This document shows, in pieces, positions 27,648 to 36,644 of a stretch of 64,000 bases of DNA. Position numbers and translations under genes: made by a program. The notes beneath the pieces were generated by a model that saw only the letters and a list, made by a program, of their open reading frames with translations, was not told the origin of the DNA and did not search any database. The DNA comes from Nonomuraea maritima. Lineage in GTDB: Bacteria; Actinomycetota; Actinomycetes; Streptosporangiales; Streptosporangiaceae. The stretch is taken from positions 637,623 through 701,622 of the forward strand of contig NZ_FNFB01000002.1 of the NCBI RefSeq assembly GCF_900100395.1. The letters are read 5' to 3'. The first letter of the stretch is position 1. Every line of letters begins with the position of its first letter.

Positions 27648-29006
27648 TTGAGGCTGATGTCCCTGCTGGCAGGCGCCGCCGCGTTAGCCGCCGCCTCGGC
27701 AGCGCTCGTCGCCACACCCGCTCTCGCCGACCCCGAATCCAAGATCGACCCGGCCATCACCGCGACCGGTGAGCACCGCGCCATCGTCCGCGTGCAGCAA
27801 CCGGCCCAGGTCGCGACCCTCAAGGCCGGCGCCGAGGAGGTCAGGCGGGGCAAGCGCAACGTCTCCGCCGAGCCGCCCGCCGAGATCGCGCAGCAGCTCG
27901 ACTTCTTCGTCTACCGCGGCACCCGCGCGGAGCTGGAGCAGATCGCCGAGGACAGCGGCGTCGTGTCGATCCGCCCGGACAGGCTCAACGCGCCCTCCCT
28001 CGTGGAGAGCATCCCGCTGATCGGCGCCGACCAGGCGCACAAGCGGAACTACACCGGCAAGGGCACGGCCGTGGCGATCCTCGACACCGGCATCGACAAC
28101 GACCACCCCGCCTTCGCCGGCCGCATCGCCGCCCAGGCGTGCTTCTCGGCCACCGACCCCGTCGACGGCTCGAAGCCGCTCTGCCCGAACGGCAGCCAGT
28201 TCCAGATCGGCGAGGGCGCCGCGAACGCCGAGAGCGCCGCCTGTATGGACGCGGCACCGCTGCCGCAGTACGGCCTCTGCTACCACGGCACCCACGTGGC
28301 CGGCATCGCGGCCGGCCAGGCGACGCCCGAGTTCCCCGCCTCCGGCGTGGCTCCCAAGGCCACGATCGTGCCGGTGCAGGTGTTCAGCCGGTTCGACAAC
28401 TCGCCGTACTGCCAGGGAGCGCCCTCGTGCGTCCTCGCCTACGACTCCTCGATCCTGACCGGCATGGCGTACGCGAACCTGCTGGCCGACCAGTACAACA
28501 TCGCCGCGGTCAACCTGAGCCTGGGCGGCGGCCTGTACGCCACGGCATGTGACACGACCGACGGTGCCGACTTCAAGGCCGAGGTGGACCAGCTGCTCGC
28601 CAAGGGCACCGCGACGGTGGTCGCCTCCGGCAACGAGGGCTTCGACTCCCAGGTGTCGTGGCCGGCGTGCGTGTCCACCACGGTCGCGGTCGGCGCCACG
28701 GACAAGCAGGACGCGGTGGCGCCGTTCTCCAACCGGGGCGCGCTGATCGACGTGTTCGCCCCCGGCGCGAGCATCTCCGCGGCCATCACGGGCAACGCCT
28801 ACGCCACCCTGAACGGCACGTCGATGGCGACCCCGCACGTCGCGGGCGCCTTCGCGCTGCTGCGCCAGAAGGACAAGAAGGCTCCGGCCGACAAGCTGCT
28901 GAGCGCGCTGGTGCGCACCGGCAAGCCGATCACGTACGCGAGCGCCGGCGCCGAGGTCACGACGCCGCGCATCGACGTCTGGGCGGCACTCCACAAGCGC
29001 AAGTAG
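27648..29006 (+). CDS. Secreted S8 serine protease, third paralogue
   Basis: 452 residues from TTG 27648, which sits 5 bases after GGAGG in GGAGGAACAGTTGAGGCT. That leader is nearly identical to the one before the second copy (GGAGGAACAAGTGAGGCT), supporting both starts. The signal peptide is L-R-L-M-S-L-L-A-G-A-A-A-L-A-A, cleaved near ALA-D. The triad is D146, H216 (G-T-H-V-A-G-I) and S392. The conserved Cys framework is present, including C-Q-G-A-P-S-C after the His domain. It is the shortest copy and ends right after the catalytic domain. The earlier ATG 27603 would add a non-signal-like stretch and ignores the binding site. Confidence 0.93.
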   Translation: MRLMSLLAGAAALAAASAALVATPALADPESKIDPAITATGEHRAIVRVQQPAQVATLKAGAEEVRRGKRNVSAEPPAEIAQQLDFFVYRGTRAELEQIAEDSGVVSIRPDRLNAPSLVESIPLIGADQAHKRNYTGKGTAVAILDTGIDNDHPAFAGRIAAQACFSATDPVDGSKPLCPNGSQFQIGEGAANAESAACMDAAPLPQYGLCYHGTHVAGIAAGQATPEFPASGVAPKATIVPVQVFSRFDNSPYCQGAPSCVLAYDSSILTGMAYANLLADQYNIAAVNLSLGGGLYATACDTTDGADFKAEVDQLLAKGTATVVASGNEGFDSQVSWPACVSTTVAVGATDKQDAVAPFSNRGALIDVFAPGASISAAITGNAYATLNGTSMATPHVAGAFALLRQKDKKAPADKLLSALVRTGKPITYASAGAEVTTPRIDVWAALHKRK

Positions 29007-29018
29007 TCCTGAGACATG

Positions 29019-29048
29019 AAGGGGCGTCCCACTCGGGACGCCCCTTTT
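29019..29048. terminator. Hairpin terminator after the third subtilase
   Basis: AAGGGGCGTCCC (29019-29030) pairs with GGGACGCCCCTT (29035-29046) around ACTC and is followed by TT. A 12-base stem with a T-run is a textbook intrinsic terminator. Confidence 0.92.
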
Positions 29049-29113
29049 CTCGCTCATGGGTCCGTTCTCACTCACCCGACACGTTCCCGTGTGCGTCGCT
29101 TAGGGTGGCTTGT

Positions 29114-30811
29114 ATGGACGCAGGCAAGGCGATCTTCGAAGCCGTCGACAAGCTTCGCCAGCGGCGTACGGCCCCGCTGGTGCTGGAGCTCGATCTCACC
29201 GAGGGCCTGACCGAGGGCCCACCGACGGACCCGCTCGCCGCGGTGCTGTCCATGCGCAAGCCCCGCCTGAGCGACGTGCTGTCGGGGCTCAAGCGGGCCC
29301 GGCAGGACCCCCGGGTCATGGCGCTCATCGTCAAGATCGGGGCCAACCCGCTGGGCCTGGCCATGGTCCAGGAGCTGCGCCAGGCCGTGGTCCGCTTCCG
29401 GGCGTCCGGCAAGCTGACCGTGGCGTTCGCCGAGACGTTCGGCGAGTTCGGGGGCGGCACCGTCCCCTACTACCTCGCCTCCGCGTTCGAGCGCGTCTGC
29501 CTGCAGCCGAGCGGCGACGTCGGGCTGACCGGGGTCGCCATGGAGCAGCGCTTCCTCAAGGGCGCGCTCACCAAGCTCGGCGTCGGCTACGAGGTCGGGC
29601 AGCGGCACGAGTACAAGACGGCCGCCAACACCTTCACCCACGACCACATGACCGAGCCCCACCGCGAGTCGACGAGCCGCATCGTCGAGTCGGTCGCCGA
29701 CACCCTCGCGGCCGGCATCGCCGACGGGCGCCGGCTCGACCGCGACAAGGTGCGCGAGCTGATCGACCGCGGGCCGTTCACCGCCGCCGAGGCGCTGGAG
29801 GCGGGCCTGGTCGACGAGCTGGCCTACCGCGACGAGGTCTACGACGAGGTCAGGCGCGTCGCGGGCGCCGACTCGCACCTGCAGTTCGTCTCCCGCTACG
29901 CCAAGGCCACGACCGTGCGCAAGCTGCCCCAGCCGGGGGCCGACGCGATCGCGCTCGTGCACGCCACCGGCATGATCAGGACGGGTCGCAGCGGTCGCAG
30001 CCCGCTGGGCGGCGGCGGGGCGATGGGCTCCGACACGATCAGCGCGGCGCTGCGGGCGGCCCGGCGTGACCAGCACGTCAAGGCCGTGGTGTTCCGGGTC
30101 GACAGCCCCGGCGGCTCGTACGTGGCGAGCGACACCGTCTGGCGCGAGGTCACGCTGACGCGCAGGGTCAAGCCGGTGATCGTGTCGATGGGCGACGTGG
30201 CGGCCTCGGGCGGCTACTTCATCGCGATGGCCGCCGACGTGATCGTCGCCCAGCCGGGCACGCTGACCGGCTCGATCGGCGTCTACGGCGGCAAGCCCGT
30301 CCTCTCCGAACTGCTCGAGAAGATCGGGATAAGTTCGGAAATGGTGGCAGAAGGGGCGAATGCCGGGATGTTCTCCACATCCCAGAGCTTCTCCCCCGAG
30401 CAGTGGACCCGCGTCAACTCCTGGCTCGACCGCATCTACGACGACTTCGTGGGCAAGGTCGCCCAGAGCCGCGACCTCACCCGCGAACGCGCCCACGAAC
30501 TGGCCCGCGGCCGCGTGTGGACCGGCGCCGACGCCCACGCCGGCGGCCTGGTCGACGAGCTCGGCGGCCTGGAGGACGCGCTCGACCTGGCCAGGAAGCG
30601 CGCCCGGCTGGCCGACGACGCGCCCGTGCGCGTCTACCCGCGGGTCAACCCGCTGGAGCGGCTGCGCGGGCCGGAGTCGAGCGAGGACAAGTCGGCGGCG
30701 CTCGCCCGCATCCGGATGGACGCCTGGGGCCCGTTCGCCCGCCTGTCCGCCGAGCTGGGCCTGCCCGCCGCCGGCCCGCTCGTCCTGCCCGCCTGGTACG
30801 TCATCCGCTGA
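29114..30811 (+). CDS. sppA: Signal peptide peptidase SppA (67K type)
   Basis: 565 residues from ATG 29114. It has the two-domain SppA layout: an N-terminal S49 domain with the general-base lysine K168 (H-E-Y-K-T-A-A-N) and a C-terminal S49 domain with nucleophile S365 (D-V-A-A-S-G-G-Y-F). Both residues of the Ser-Lys dyad are present, as in the E. coli enzyme where they come from different domains. It degrades cleaved signal peptides in the membrane. No clear N-terminal transmembrane segment is visible, so this copy may be peripheral or cytoplasmic. It follows the subtilase array; a functional link to protein export is plausible but not shown. No strong ribosome binding site is seen. Confidence 0.9.
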   Translation: MDAGKAIFEAVDKLRQRRTAPLVLELDLTEGLTEGPPTDPLAAVLSMRKPRLSDVLSGLKRARQDPRVMALIVKIGANPLGLAMVQELRQAVVRFRASGKLTVAFAETFGEFGGGTVPYYLASAFERVCLQPSGDVGLTGVAMEQRFLKGALTKLGVGYEVGQRHEYKTAANTFTHDHMTEPHRESTSRIVESVADTLAAGIADGRRLDRDKVRELIDRGPFTAAEALEAGLVDELAYRDEVYDEVRRVAGADSHLQFVSRYAKATTVRKLPQPGADAIALVHATGMIRTGRSGRSPLGGGGAMGSDTISAALRAARRDQHVKAVVFRVDSPGGSYVASDTVWREVTLTRRVKPVIVSMGDVAASGGYFIAMAADVIVAQPGTLTGSIGVYGGKPVLSELLEKIGISSEMVAEGANAGMFSTSQSFSPEQWTRVNSWLDRIYDDFVGKVAQSRDLTRERAHELARGRVWTGADAHAGGLVDELGGLEDALDLARKRARLADDAPVRVYPRVNPLERLRGPESSEDKSAALARIRMDAWGPFARLSAELGLPAAGPLVLPAWYVIR

Positions 30812-30815
30812 GCCG

Positions 30816-31301
30816 TCACGACACCGTGGTCCGGTAGCGGCCGCGCACGCGCACCAGAGGGCGCAGCGACGCGTCGACGTACGGGACGGAAAGGATCGTG
30901 GCGAGGTAGAGCGTGTGATCGCCGGCCGGGATCACCTTGGTGGTCTCGGCCTCGATCGCAGCCACCCCACCCTCGACGACCAGCGCCTCCGTGTGCTCCC
31001 CGCGGTGGTGCGGGGTGCCCGCGACCAGCAGGCGGGCGCTGGGCCGACCCGGCGTGGCGAAGCGGCTGGCGACGGCCGCCTGCTCGGACGACAGCAGCGA
31101 CGCCGCCCAGCGGTCCTGCCGCAGCAGCACCTCGTTGAGGTAGCCGGCGCTGGCCAGGCTCACCATCACCAGCGGCGGCTCCAGCGAGACGGACATCAGC
31201 GCCGACACCGTCGTGCCGATGTCGTCGCGGCCGTCGCGGGCGGTCACCACCGCCACCCCCGCGGCCAGCTGCGCCATCGCCTCGGTGAACAGCTCGCTCA
31301 A
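30816..31301 (-). CDS. Flavin reductase-like (FMN-binding split-barrel) protein
   Basis: 161 residues. TTG 31301 follows GGGAGG in the right place. The split-barrel pattern G-V-A-V-V-T-A-R-D-G, then V-S-A-L-M-S-V-S-L-E-P-P-L-V-M-V-S-L is the Flavin_Reduct family, which supplies reduced FMN to monooxygenases or acts directly. The partner is not visible nearby; the adjacent gene on the same strand encodes the osmoprotectant-binding protein 46 bases upstream, so the two may share a transcript. It is convergent with sppA, only 4 bases apart. Confidence 0.85.
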   Translation of the reverse strand: MSELFTEAMAQLAAGVAVVTARDGRDDIGTTVSALMSVSLEPPLVMVSLASAGYLNEVLLRQDRWAASLLSSEQAAVASRFATPGRPSARLLVAGTPHHRGEHTEALVVEGGVAAIEAETTKVIPAGDHTLYLATILSVPYVDASLRPLVRVRGRYRTTVS

Positions 31302-31347
31302 AGCGAGGACCTCCCCTGCAGGGAGGCCCTCTGACGAGCGGCGGGCG

Positions 31348-32274
31348 TCAGAGGAGCCCGTTGGAGGTCAGCCATTCCTTGGCCACCGTAGCGGGTTCGT
31401 CCTTGTTGACGTTGATCTGCTGCATCATGCCGAGGAGCGACTCGGTGGTGAGCTTCGCCGAGACGCCGTTCAGGGTGGTCCTGATGGTCTCGGTGGCGGA
31501 CGACTTGTGCAGCAGCGGCGTGACGTTCTGGGCCGGGAAGATGTTCTTCGGGTCCTGGAGCGCCACCAGGTCGTTGGCGACCATCTTGGGGTCGGTGGTG
31601 AAGACGTTGCCGACCTGGATCGAGCCGTCCTTCAGCGCGTCGGCCGTGGTCGGGCCGGTCGGCTTCCACTCCTTGAACTCGAGCCCGTAGACGTCCTTGA
31701 AGCGGGTCTCCCACCGGCTCTTGAACTCGGGCGGACCGCCGACGACCATGTCCTTCGAGACCTTGGCGAGGTCCTCCATCGTGGTGAGCCCGCGCGAGGT
31801 CTGCGTCTCCTTGGTGACGGAGAGGCTGTCCTTGTCCTCGGCCGGGGCGGAGTCGAGCACCTCCACCTCAGGCGGCAGCTTCTGCTTCAGTTCCGCGTCG
31901 ACCTCGTCGGTCGACGCGGCGGTGCTCTTGGGGTCGAGGTAGGCGAGCAGGTTGCCGTTGTACTCGGGCACGATCGTCAGGCCGCCGCTCTTGACCTGGC
32001 CGTAGACGACCTCACGGCTGCCGATGCGCGGCTTCTCCTCCACCTGTACGCCCTTCGCCTCCAGCGCCTGGGCGTAGATCGAGGAGAGCAGGACGCTCTC
32101 GTCGAAGTCGAAGGAGCCGATGACGGCCTTGCCGCCGTCGGCGGTGGAGCCGGTGGGGGCCGCGGACGTCGCGTCGAGCGGGTTGCCGGGCGTTCCGCCA
32201 CCGCCGCTGCCGCAGGCGGCCAAGCCGAGCATCGCCGAGAGGAGGAGCCCCGCGATGCCGTACGTGCGTCTCAT
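31348..32274 (-). CDS. Osmoprotectant ABC transporter, substrate-binding lipoprotein
   Basis: 308 residues from ATG 32274. The lipobox is L-A-A-C at residue 21 (M-L-G-L-A-A-C-G), after which the protein would be lipid-anchored outside the membrane. The fold is OpuAC/ProX-like: K-A-V-I-G-S-F-D-F-D-E-S-V-L-L-S near the start of the mature part and D-D-K-x-x-F-P-A-Q-N-V-T-P-L near the end. Ligands of the family are glycine betaine, choline and carnitine. It is the last gene of the transporter operon read right to left (ATPase, two permeases, binding protein). Confidence 0.88.
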   Translation of the reverse strand: MRRTYGIAGLLLSAMLGLAACGSGGGGTPGNPLDATSAAPTGSTADGGKAVIGSFDFDESVLLSSIYAQALEAKGVQVEEKPRIGSREVVYGQVKSGGLTIVPEYNGNLLAYLDPKSTAASTDEVDAELKQKLPPEVEVLDSAPAEDKDSLSVTKETQTSRGLTTMEDLAKVSKDMVVGGPPEFKSRWETRFKDVYGLEFKEWKPTGPTTADALKDGSIQVGNVFTTDPKMVANDLVALQDPKNIFPAQNVTPLLHKSSATETIRTTLNGVSAKLTTESLLGMMQQINVNKDEPATVAKEWLTSNGLL

Positions 32275-32297
32275 CTTCCTTTTCCCTTCTTACCGAA

Positions 32298-32990
32298 CTA
32301 TCGGACCTTGAGCCGCCGGCTCACCCCCGGAGACACCGTCACCCTCTGGGCGAGGGCGAACCCGAACTGAACGAACAGCGCGAACAACACGATCAATACA
32401 GAACCACCGACGACGCTCGCGTAATCCTGGGTGGCGAAACCGTCGATGACGTAGCGGCCGAGACCGCCGAGCCCGGTGTAGGCCGCGACCGTGGTCGTGG
32501 CCACGACCTGGATGGCCGACAGCCTGCACCCCAGCAGGATCAGCGGCAGCGCGACCGGCACCAGCACCCGCCCGAGCACCTGCCCGCCGCGCAGCCCCAT
32601 CCCGTACGCGGCGTCACGCAGGTCCGGGTCGACGCCCCTGATGCCCTCGTAGGTGTTCACCAGGATCGGCGGTATCGCGAGCAGCACCAACGGGATGATC
32701 ACCGGCCAGATCGACGACGCGCCCAGCAGCAGCACGAACATCACCAGCAGGCCCAGCGTGGGCAGCGCCCTGGCCAGGTTCGCCGTCACGACGACGAGCA
32801 CCTCGCCCCGCCCGGTGTGCCCGATCGCGAGGCCCAGCGGCACCGCGACCAGCGCCGCGAGCACCAGCGCCAGCGCCGAGAACTGCAGGTGCTCCAGCAG
32901 GCGGGTGGGGATGCCGTCGGGGCCCGTCCAGTTGGCGGGGTCGCCGAAGAACTGCACGAGCCAGTTCAGGAACGCCTCCACCCAGCTCAC
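32298..32990 (-). CDS. Osmoprotectant ABC transporter permease 2
   Basis: 230 residues; GTG 32990 overlaps the TGA of the upstream permease by 4 bases (GTGA), so translation is coupled. About six hydrophobic segments and the EAA-type loop D-L-R-D-A-A-Y-G-M-G-L-R-G-G-Q-V identify a BPD_transp_1 permease of the OpuAB/ProW type. The open frame extends further upstream, but that part is antisense-like, Arg-rich and overlaps the first permease. It forms the channel with permease 1. Confidence 0.9.
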   Translation of the reverse strand: MSWVEAFLNWLVQFFGDPANWTGPDGIPTRLLEHLQFSALALVLAALVAVPLGLAIGHTGRGEVLVVVTANLARALPTLGLLVMFVLLLGASSIWPVIIPLVLLAIPPILVNTYEGIRGVDPDLRDAAYGMGLRGGQVLGRVLVPVALPLILLGCRLSAIQVVATTTVAAYTGLGGLGRYVIDGFATQDYASVVGGSVLIVLFALFVQFGFALAQRVTVSPGVSRRLKVR

Positions 32991-33664
32991 GACGTCCCCT
33001 TCCTGGCCCGCACCCACGGGGTGAGCAGCCGCTGCGCCAGCACCAGCAGGGCGTCGGCGATCAGCGCCAGGGCGATGATCAGCGCGATGCCGACGATCAC
33101 CGGCGGCATGAACGGGTTCTGGTAGGCCCGGGTGAACAGCCCGCCGAGACCGCCCTGGCCGATCAGCGCGCCCACGCTCACCAGGCTGATGCTGGAGACC
33201 GCGACCACCCGGAGCCCGGCCAGCACCACCGGCGCCGCGAGCGGCAGCTCGACCGCCAGCAGCCGGCGCAGCGGGGTGAAGCCCATCGCCACGGCCGACT
33301 GGCGTACGTGGTCGGGCACCGCGTCGAGCCCGTCGACCACGGCGGGGATGAGCACGGCCGCGCCGTAGAAGGCCAGCGGGACGATCACCGTGGTCTGCGA
33401 CAGCCCGGTCACCGAGATCATCAGCATGAAGACGGGCAGCGACGGGAGCGCGTACACGACGTTCATCAGGCCGGAGGTGGGCTGGTAGAGCCAGCGCCAG
33501 CGGGCGCAGGCGAGCCCCAGCGGCAGCGCCACGACGAGCGCGAGCACGATCGGCACGACCGACATCGTGATGTGGTCGGTGAGCAGATTGCGGATGCTGT
33601 CGGCCCGGCCGGTGTCCCAGTTGCGCCCGAACCACTCCCACAGCGAGGGAGGACCGTCACCCAT
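32987..33664 (-). CDS. Osmoprotectant ABC transporter permease 1
   Basis: 225 residues from ATG 33664, overlapping the end of the ATPase gene by 8 bases. It is a BPD_transp_1 permease with the coupling loop D-H-V-R-Q-S-A-V-A-M-G-F-T-P-L-R-R. Hydrophobic segments begin around residues 32, 66, 90, 150 and 195. It pairs with the second permease to form a heterodimeric channel, as in OpuC-type systems. Confidence 0.9.
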   Translation of the reverse strand: MGDGPPSLWEWFGRNWDTGRADSIRNLLTDHITMSVVPIVLALVVALPLGLACARWRWLYQPTSGLMNVVYALPSLPVFMLMISVTGLSQTTVIVPLAFYGAAVLIPAVVDGLDAVPDHVRQSAVAMGFTPLRRLLAVELPLAAPVVLAGLRVVAVSSISLVSVGALIGQGGLGGLFTRAYQNPFMPPVIVGIALIIALALIADALLVLAQRLLTPWVRARKGTS

Positions 33665-34715
33665 CGGCCGCCTCCGCGAGCGCCAGGTCGAGGGCGTTCC
33701 GCGTGGCCACGCCGACGACCCTGCCCTGCTCGTCGACGGCCACGGAGCAGCCCGACGGCGACAGCAGCGCCGCGTCCAGCGCCGCGCGCATCGAGTCGCG
33801 TCCTGGCACGAACGTCCCGTACGGCTCCAGCTCGCCGGGCCGCGCCGCCGACCGCCAGCCGACCGGGCGGCCCTCGCCGTCGACGACGAGCAGCCACGGC
33901 TCCGGTGAGTCGCCCGAGAACCCCTCGGGCGCCGTCAGGTCGGTCCGCAGCCGCAGGCCCGCGGTCGAGACGAACTGCAGCCGCCGGATGCCCCTGTCGT
34001 GCCCGAGGAACTCGCGGACGAAGTCGTCGGCCGGCTCGGCGAGCAGCGTCTTCGGCTCGGCCAGCTGGGCCAGCCTGCCGCCCACCCGCAGCACCGCCAC
34101 CCGGTCGCCCAGCTTGATCGCCTCGTCGATGTCGTGGGTGACGAACACGATGGTCTTGTTCAGCTCGCTCTGCAGCCGGAGCAGCTCGTCCTGCAGGCTC
34201 GTCCGCACGATCGGGTCGACCGCGCTGAACGGCTCGTCCATGAGCAGCACGGGCGGGTCGGCGGCCAGCGCCCGTGCCACGCCCACGCGCTGCTGCTGCC
34301 CGCCGGAGAGCTGGAACGGGTAGCGCCCGGCGAGCGCCGGGTCGAGCCCCACGCGCTCCAGCAGCTCCATGGCGCGGGTCCTGGCCTTCTTGCGGTCCCA
34401 GCCGAGCAGATAGGGGACGGTGGCGACGTTGTCGACGATCTTGCGGTGCGGGAAGAGACCGGCCTGCTGGATGACGTACCCGATGCCACGCCGCAGCGTC
34501 GGCGGGTCGATGCCCTGCACCGGCACGCCGTCGAGGAGGATGCGGCCCTCCGACGCGTCGATCATCCGGTTGATCATGCGCAGGGACGTCGTCTTCCCGC
34601 AGCCGGACGGCCCCACGAGCACGGTGATCTCGCCGGTGGGCGCCTCGAAGCTGAGGTCGTCCACGGCGACGGTTCCATCTGGGTAGCGTTTGGTGACAGC
34701 GTCAAATGTGATCAC
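33657..34715 (-). CDS. Osmoprotectant ABC transporter ATPase with C-terminal CBS pair
   Basis: 352 residues from ATG 34715. Walker A is G-P-S-G-C-G-K-T-T (about residues 36-44), the Q-loop is Q-Q-A-G-L-F-P, the signature L-S-G-G-Q-Q-Q-R-V, Walker B L-L-M-D-E-P-F, and the switch H is in V-T-H-D. Residues 240-345 are a CBS pair, which in OpuA senses ionic strength or cyclic-di-AMP; that would let the importer respond to osmotic state. It is the first gene of the four-gene operon, divergent from the sigma-like gene across 294 bases. Confidence 0.93.
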   Translation of the reverse strand: MITFDAVTKRYPDGTVAVDDLSFEAPTGEITVLVGPSGCGKTTSLRMINRMIDASEGRILLDGVPVQGIDPPTLRRGIGYVIQQAGLFPHRKIVDNVATVPYLLGWDRKKARTRAMELLERVGLDPALAGRYPFQLSGGQQQRVGVARALAADPPVLLMDEPFSAVDPIVRTSLQDELLRLQSELNKTIVFVTHDIDEAIKLGDRVAVLRVGGRLAQLAEPKTLLAEPADDFVREFLGHDRGIRRLQFVSTAGLRLRTDLTAPEGFSGDSPEPWLLVVDGEGRPVGWRSAARPGELEPYGTFVPGRDSMRAALDAALLSPSGCSVAVDEQGRVVGVATRNALDLALAEAADG

Positions 34716-35009
34716 GCGCGAAACTCTCGCTTAGGGCTGGGTCGCAGGGCCGCGGCCCCCTCGCGCCACGCCCGCCGCCTGATCTCTCGGACCACAGACT
34801 ACGGCGATCCACTTGCCCATGTCGTAACGGGATCTTCTTAAACGCTTCACTTGACCTGGATGATTTCCCACGAAATCCGCATCCGGTAGTGCGCCGGACC
34901 GCTCGGTGTTGGCATGATGACCTCCACGACCCCCCGACGCTTCAGTTCCACCGGCTTCTGACGCGCACCCCTCCCTCAGCGTCCGCACCCAGCAAGAGGA
35001 TCCGGCCCC

Positions 35010-36638
35010 GTGACTCAGCCGATCACCGATCAGCGCCCGCGCGCAGAACTGATCGCAGAGCTCTACGACCTGCACGCCGCCAGGCTGTTCGCCTACTGCG
35101 CCGACCAGCTCGGCGACCTCGGCACGGCCTCCGACGTCGTGGCGGCCGTGCTCTCGGGCGTTCCGGCGACCGCGCCTCCCCGTGCCGCGCTCTACGCCTT
35201 CGCCCGTCGTGAGATCCAGCGGCGCGACGTCGTCCGCGCCCCGTTCGCCGTCGACCCGCTCGACGACCCGGCCACCGCGCTGGTCGAGCGCACCCTGCGG
35301 GAGCTGCGCCCCCACCAGCGCGAGGTGCTGGTGCTGTGCGGGGTGTGCGGGCTGAGCACCGACGAGCTCGCGTGGGTGCTGGGCGTCGCCTCCGACACCG
35401 CCGACGAGCTCGTGACGGTGGCGGCGCAGCAGTTCCGGCAGTCGCTCGGCGCGGCGCTGGCCTCCTCGGGGGTGCGCCTGTCCGGCTCGATGGCGGACGT
35501 CTACGGCGCGCTGGCGGTCGCACCGCTGCCCGACGTGCTGGGCCGCCTGCCCTGGCCGCAGCCGCCAGGCGCGCTGCGCATCCACTTCGCGGGCTCCCGT
35601 ACGGCCGAGCCCGCGCCGCTGTTCGTCAAGCCGCGCTGGCCGAGCCCGCCGGTGTGGCCACAGCCGCTCGCCGAGTCCGACCCGGCGTCCAGCACCGTGA
35701 TCTTCCCGGCCGAGCTGCTGACGCCGCCCGCCGAGTCGCAGGTGGCCGAGCACGAGGCGACGACGGCTCCGATGCCGAAATATCAGGAGTCGGCGGGGTT
35801 CGGCGGCGACATCCTGGAGTCCCCGGCTCCGCTCCGCGATCCGCTGGGATCCACTCGCGCCTTCCGCCTCCCCAACGATCCGCCCCCGCTGCCCACCCGT
35901 CCCACCGGAACCGGCGCCACTGAGGCAGGGGGCACCGGCACCGCCGCGACGGGGGCCGGGCCTGACGTCGCGAGGCCTCAGGGCGCCGGGTTCTTCGCGC
36001 CGCGGAAGCCCGCCGCGCGGAAGCCCGCCGCGCCGAAGCCCGCTCCCGGCCAGGGCGAGCGGACGTTCTTCCTCGCGGCGCCCACGGCCGCCGGGGTCGA
36101 GCCGTTCGCGACCGGCGACGTGATCCTGCCGAAGGACGCGCCCGACCCGTACATGACCGGTGACGTGCTCGTGCACCAGGGGCTCGCCTCGAACAGGCGC
36201 CGCCAGACACCGCCGCCGCTCGACCCCCAGCCGACTCCTGTCGAGTTCCTGCGGCTGCCGTCGCCGAGCGCCGCGCCCGTGCCGGAGAGCCCTGTCGCGA
36301 ACACCGCCGTCCAGGCGGAAAGCCCCGCCGAGACTGTCCAGCCCACCGAGCCCGTCGAGTCCGTCGAGGTGGTGTCCAGGGACACCGCGCCGCTGTTCCA
36401 GCCGCGCGCCAAGCAGGCCGAGGCCACACCCGACGGGCTCGCCCGCGAGTCGGTCCTCGCACCCCGCCCGGTACGTTCCCGCCCGGCCCCCAAGCGCCGC
36501 CCGGCGCAGAGCCGCCAGCGCGTCCGCCGCAAGAAGGAACGTCACTACGACTGGGCCTGGGAGACGCTCGGGTTCCTGATCTGCGTGGCGATCGCGATGG
36601 CCGTGTTCTTCTCCATGCCGGTCTTCCAGGGGCCGTGA
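35010..36638 (+). CDS. Sigma-70-like protein with long proline-rich region and C-terminal membrane anchor
   Basis: 542 residues from GTG 35010, with GAGGA upstream. Residues 12-60 (I-A-E-L-Y-D-L-H-A-A-R-L-F-A-Y-C-A-D-Q-L) resemble sigma region 2, and 90-150 (L-R-P-H-Q-R-E-V-L-V-L-C-G-V-C-G-L-S-T-D-E-L-A) resemble region 4 helix-turn-helix. The region 2 acidic and aromatic promoter-melting residues are poor. Then come about 350 low-complexity residues rich in Pro, Ala and Thr, a short A-R-K-P-A-A repeat, a strongly basic stretch (K-R-R-P, R-V-R-R-K-K-E-R) and one hydrophobic segment, F-L-I-C-V-A-I-A-M-A-V-F-F, ending 8 residues from the C-terminus. There is no extracellular domain, so it looks tail-anchored to the inner face of the membrane. 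Function unknown. Confidence 0.7.
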   Translation: MTQPITDQRPRAELIAELYDLHAARLFAYCADQLGDLGTASDVVAAVLSGVPATAPPRAALYAFARREIQRRDVVRAPFAVDPLDDPATALVERTLRELRPHQREVLVLCGVCGLSTDELAWVLGVASDTADELVTVAAQQFRQSLGAALASSGVRLSGSMADVYGALAVAPLPDVLGRLPWPQPPGALRIHFAGSRTAEPAPLFVKPRWPSPPVWPQPLAESDPASSTVIFPAELLTPPAESQVAEHEATTAPMPKYQESAGFGGDILESPAPLRDPLGSTRAFRLPNDPPPLPTRPTGTGATEAGGTGTAATGAGPDVARPQGAGFFAPRKPAARKPAAPKPAPGQGERTFFLAAPTAAGVEPFATGDVILPKDAPDPYMTGDVLVHQGLASNRRRQTPPPLDPQPTPVEFLRLPSPSAAPVPESPVANTAVQAESPAETVQPTEPVESVEVVSRDTAPLFQPRAKQAEATPDGLARESVLAPRPVRSRPAPKRRPAQSRQRVRRKKERHYDWAWETLGFLICVAIAMAVFFSMPVFQGP

Positions 36639-36644
36639 CCGGCC

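Noticed and set aside
32991..33641. Extension of the second ABC permease to twice its length
   Set aside because: The extra part is Arg-rich shadow sequence over permease 1. The GTGA overlap at 32987-32990 gives the proper start.
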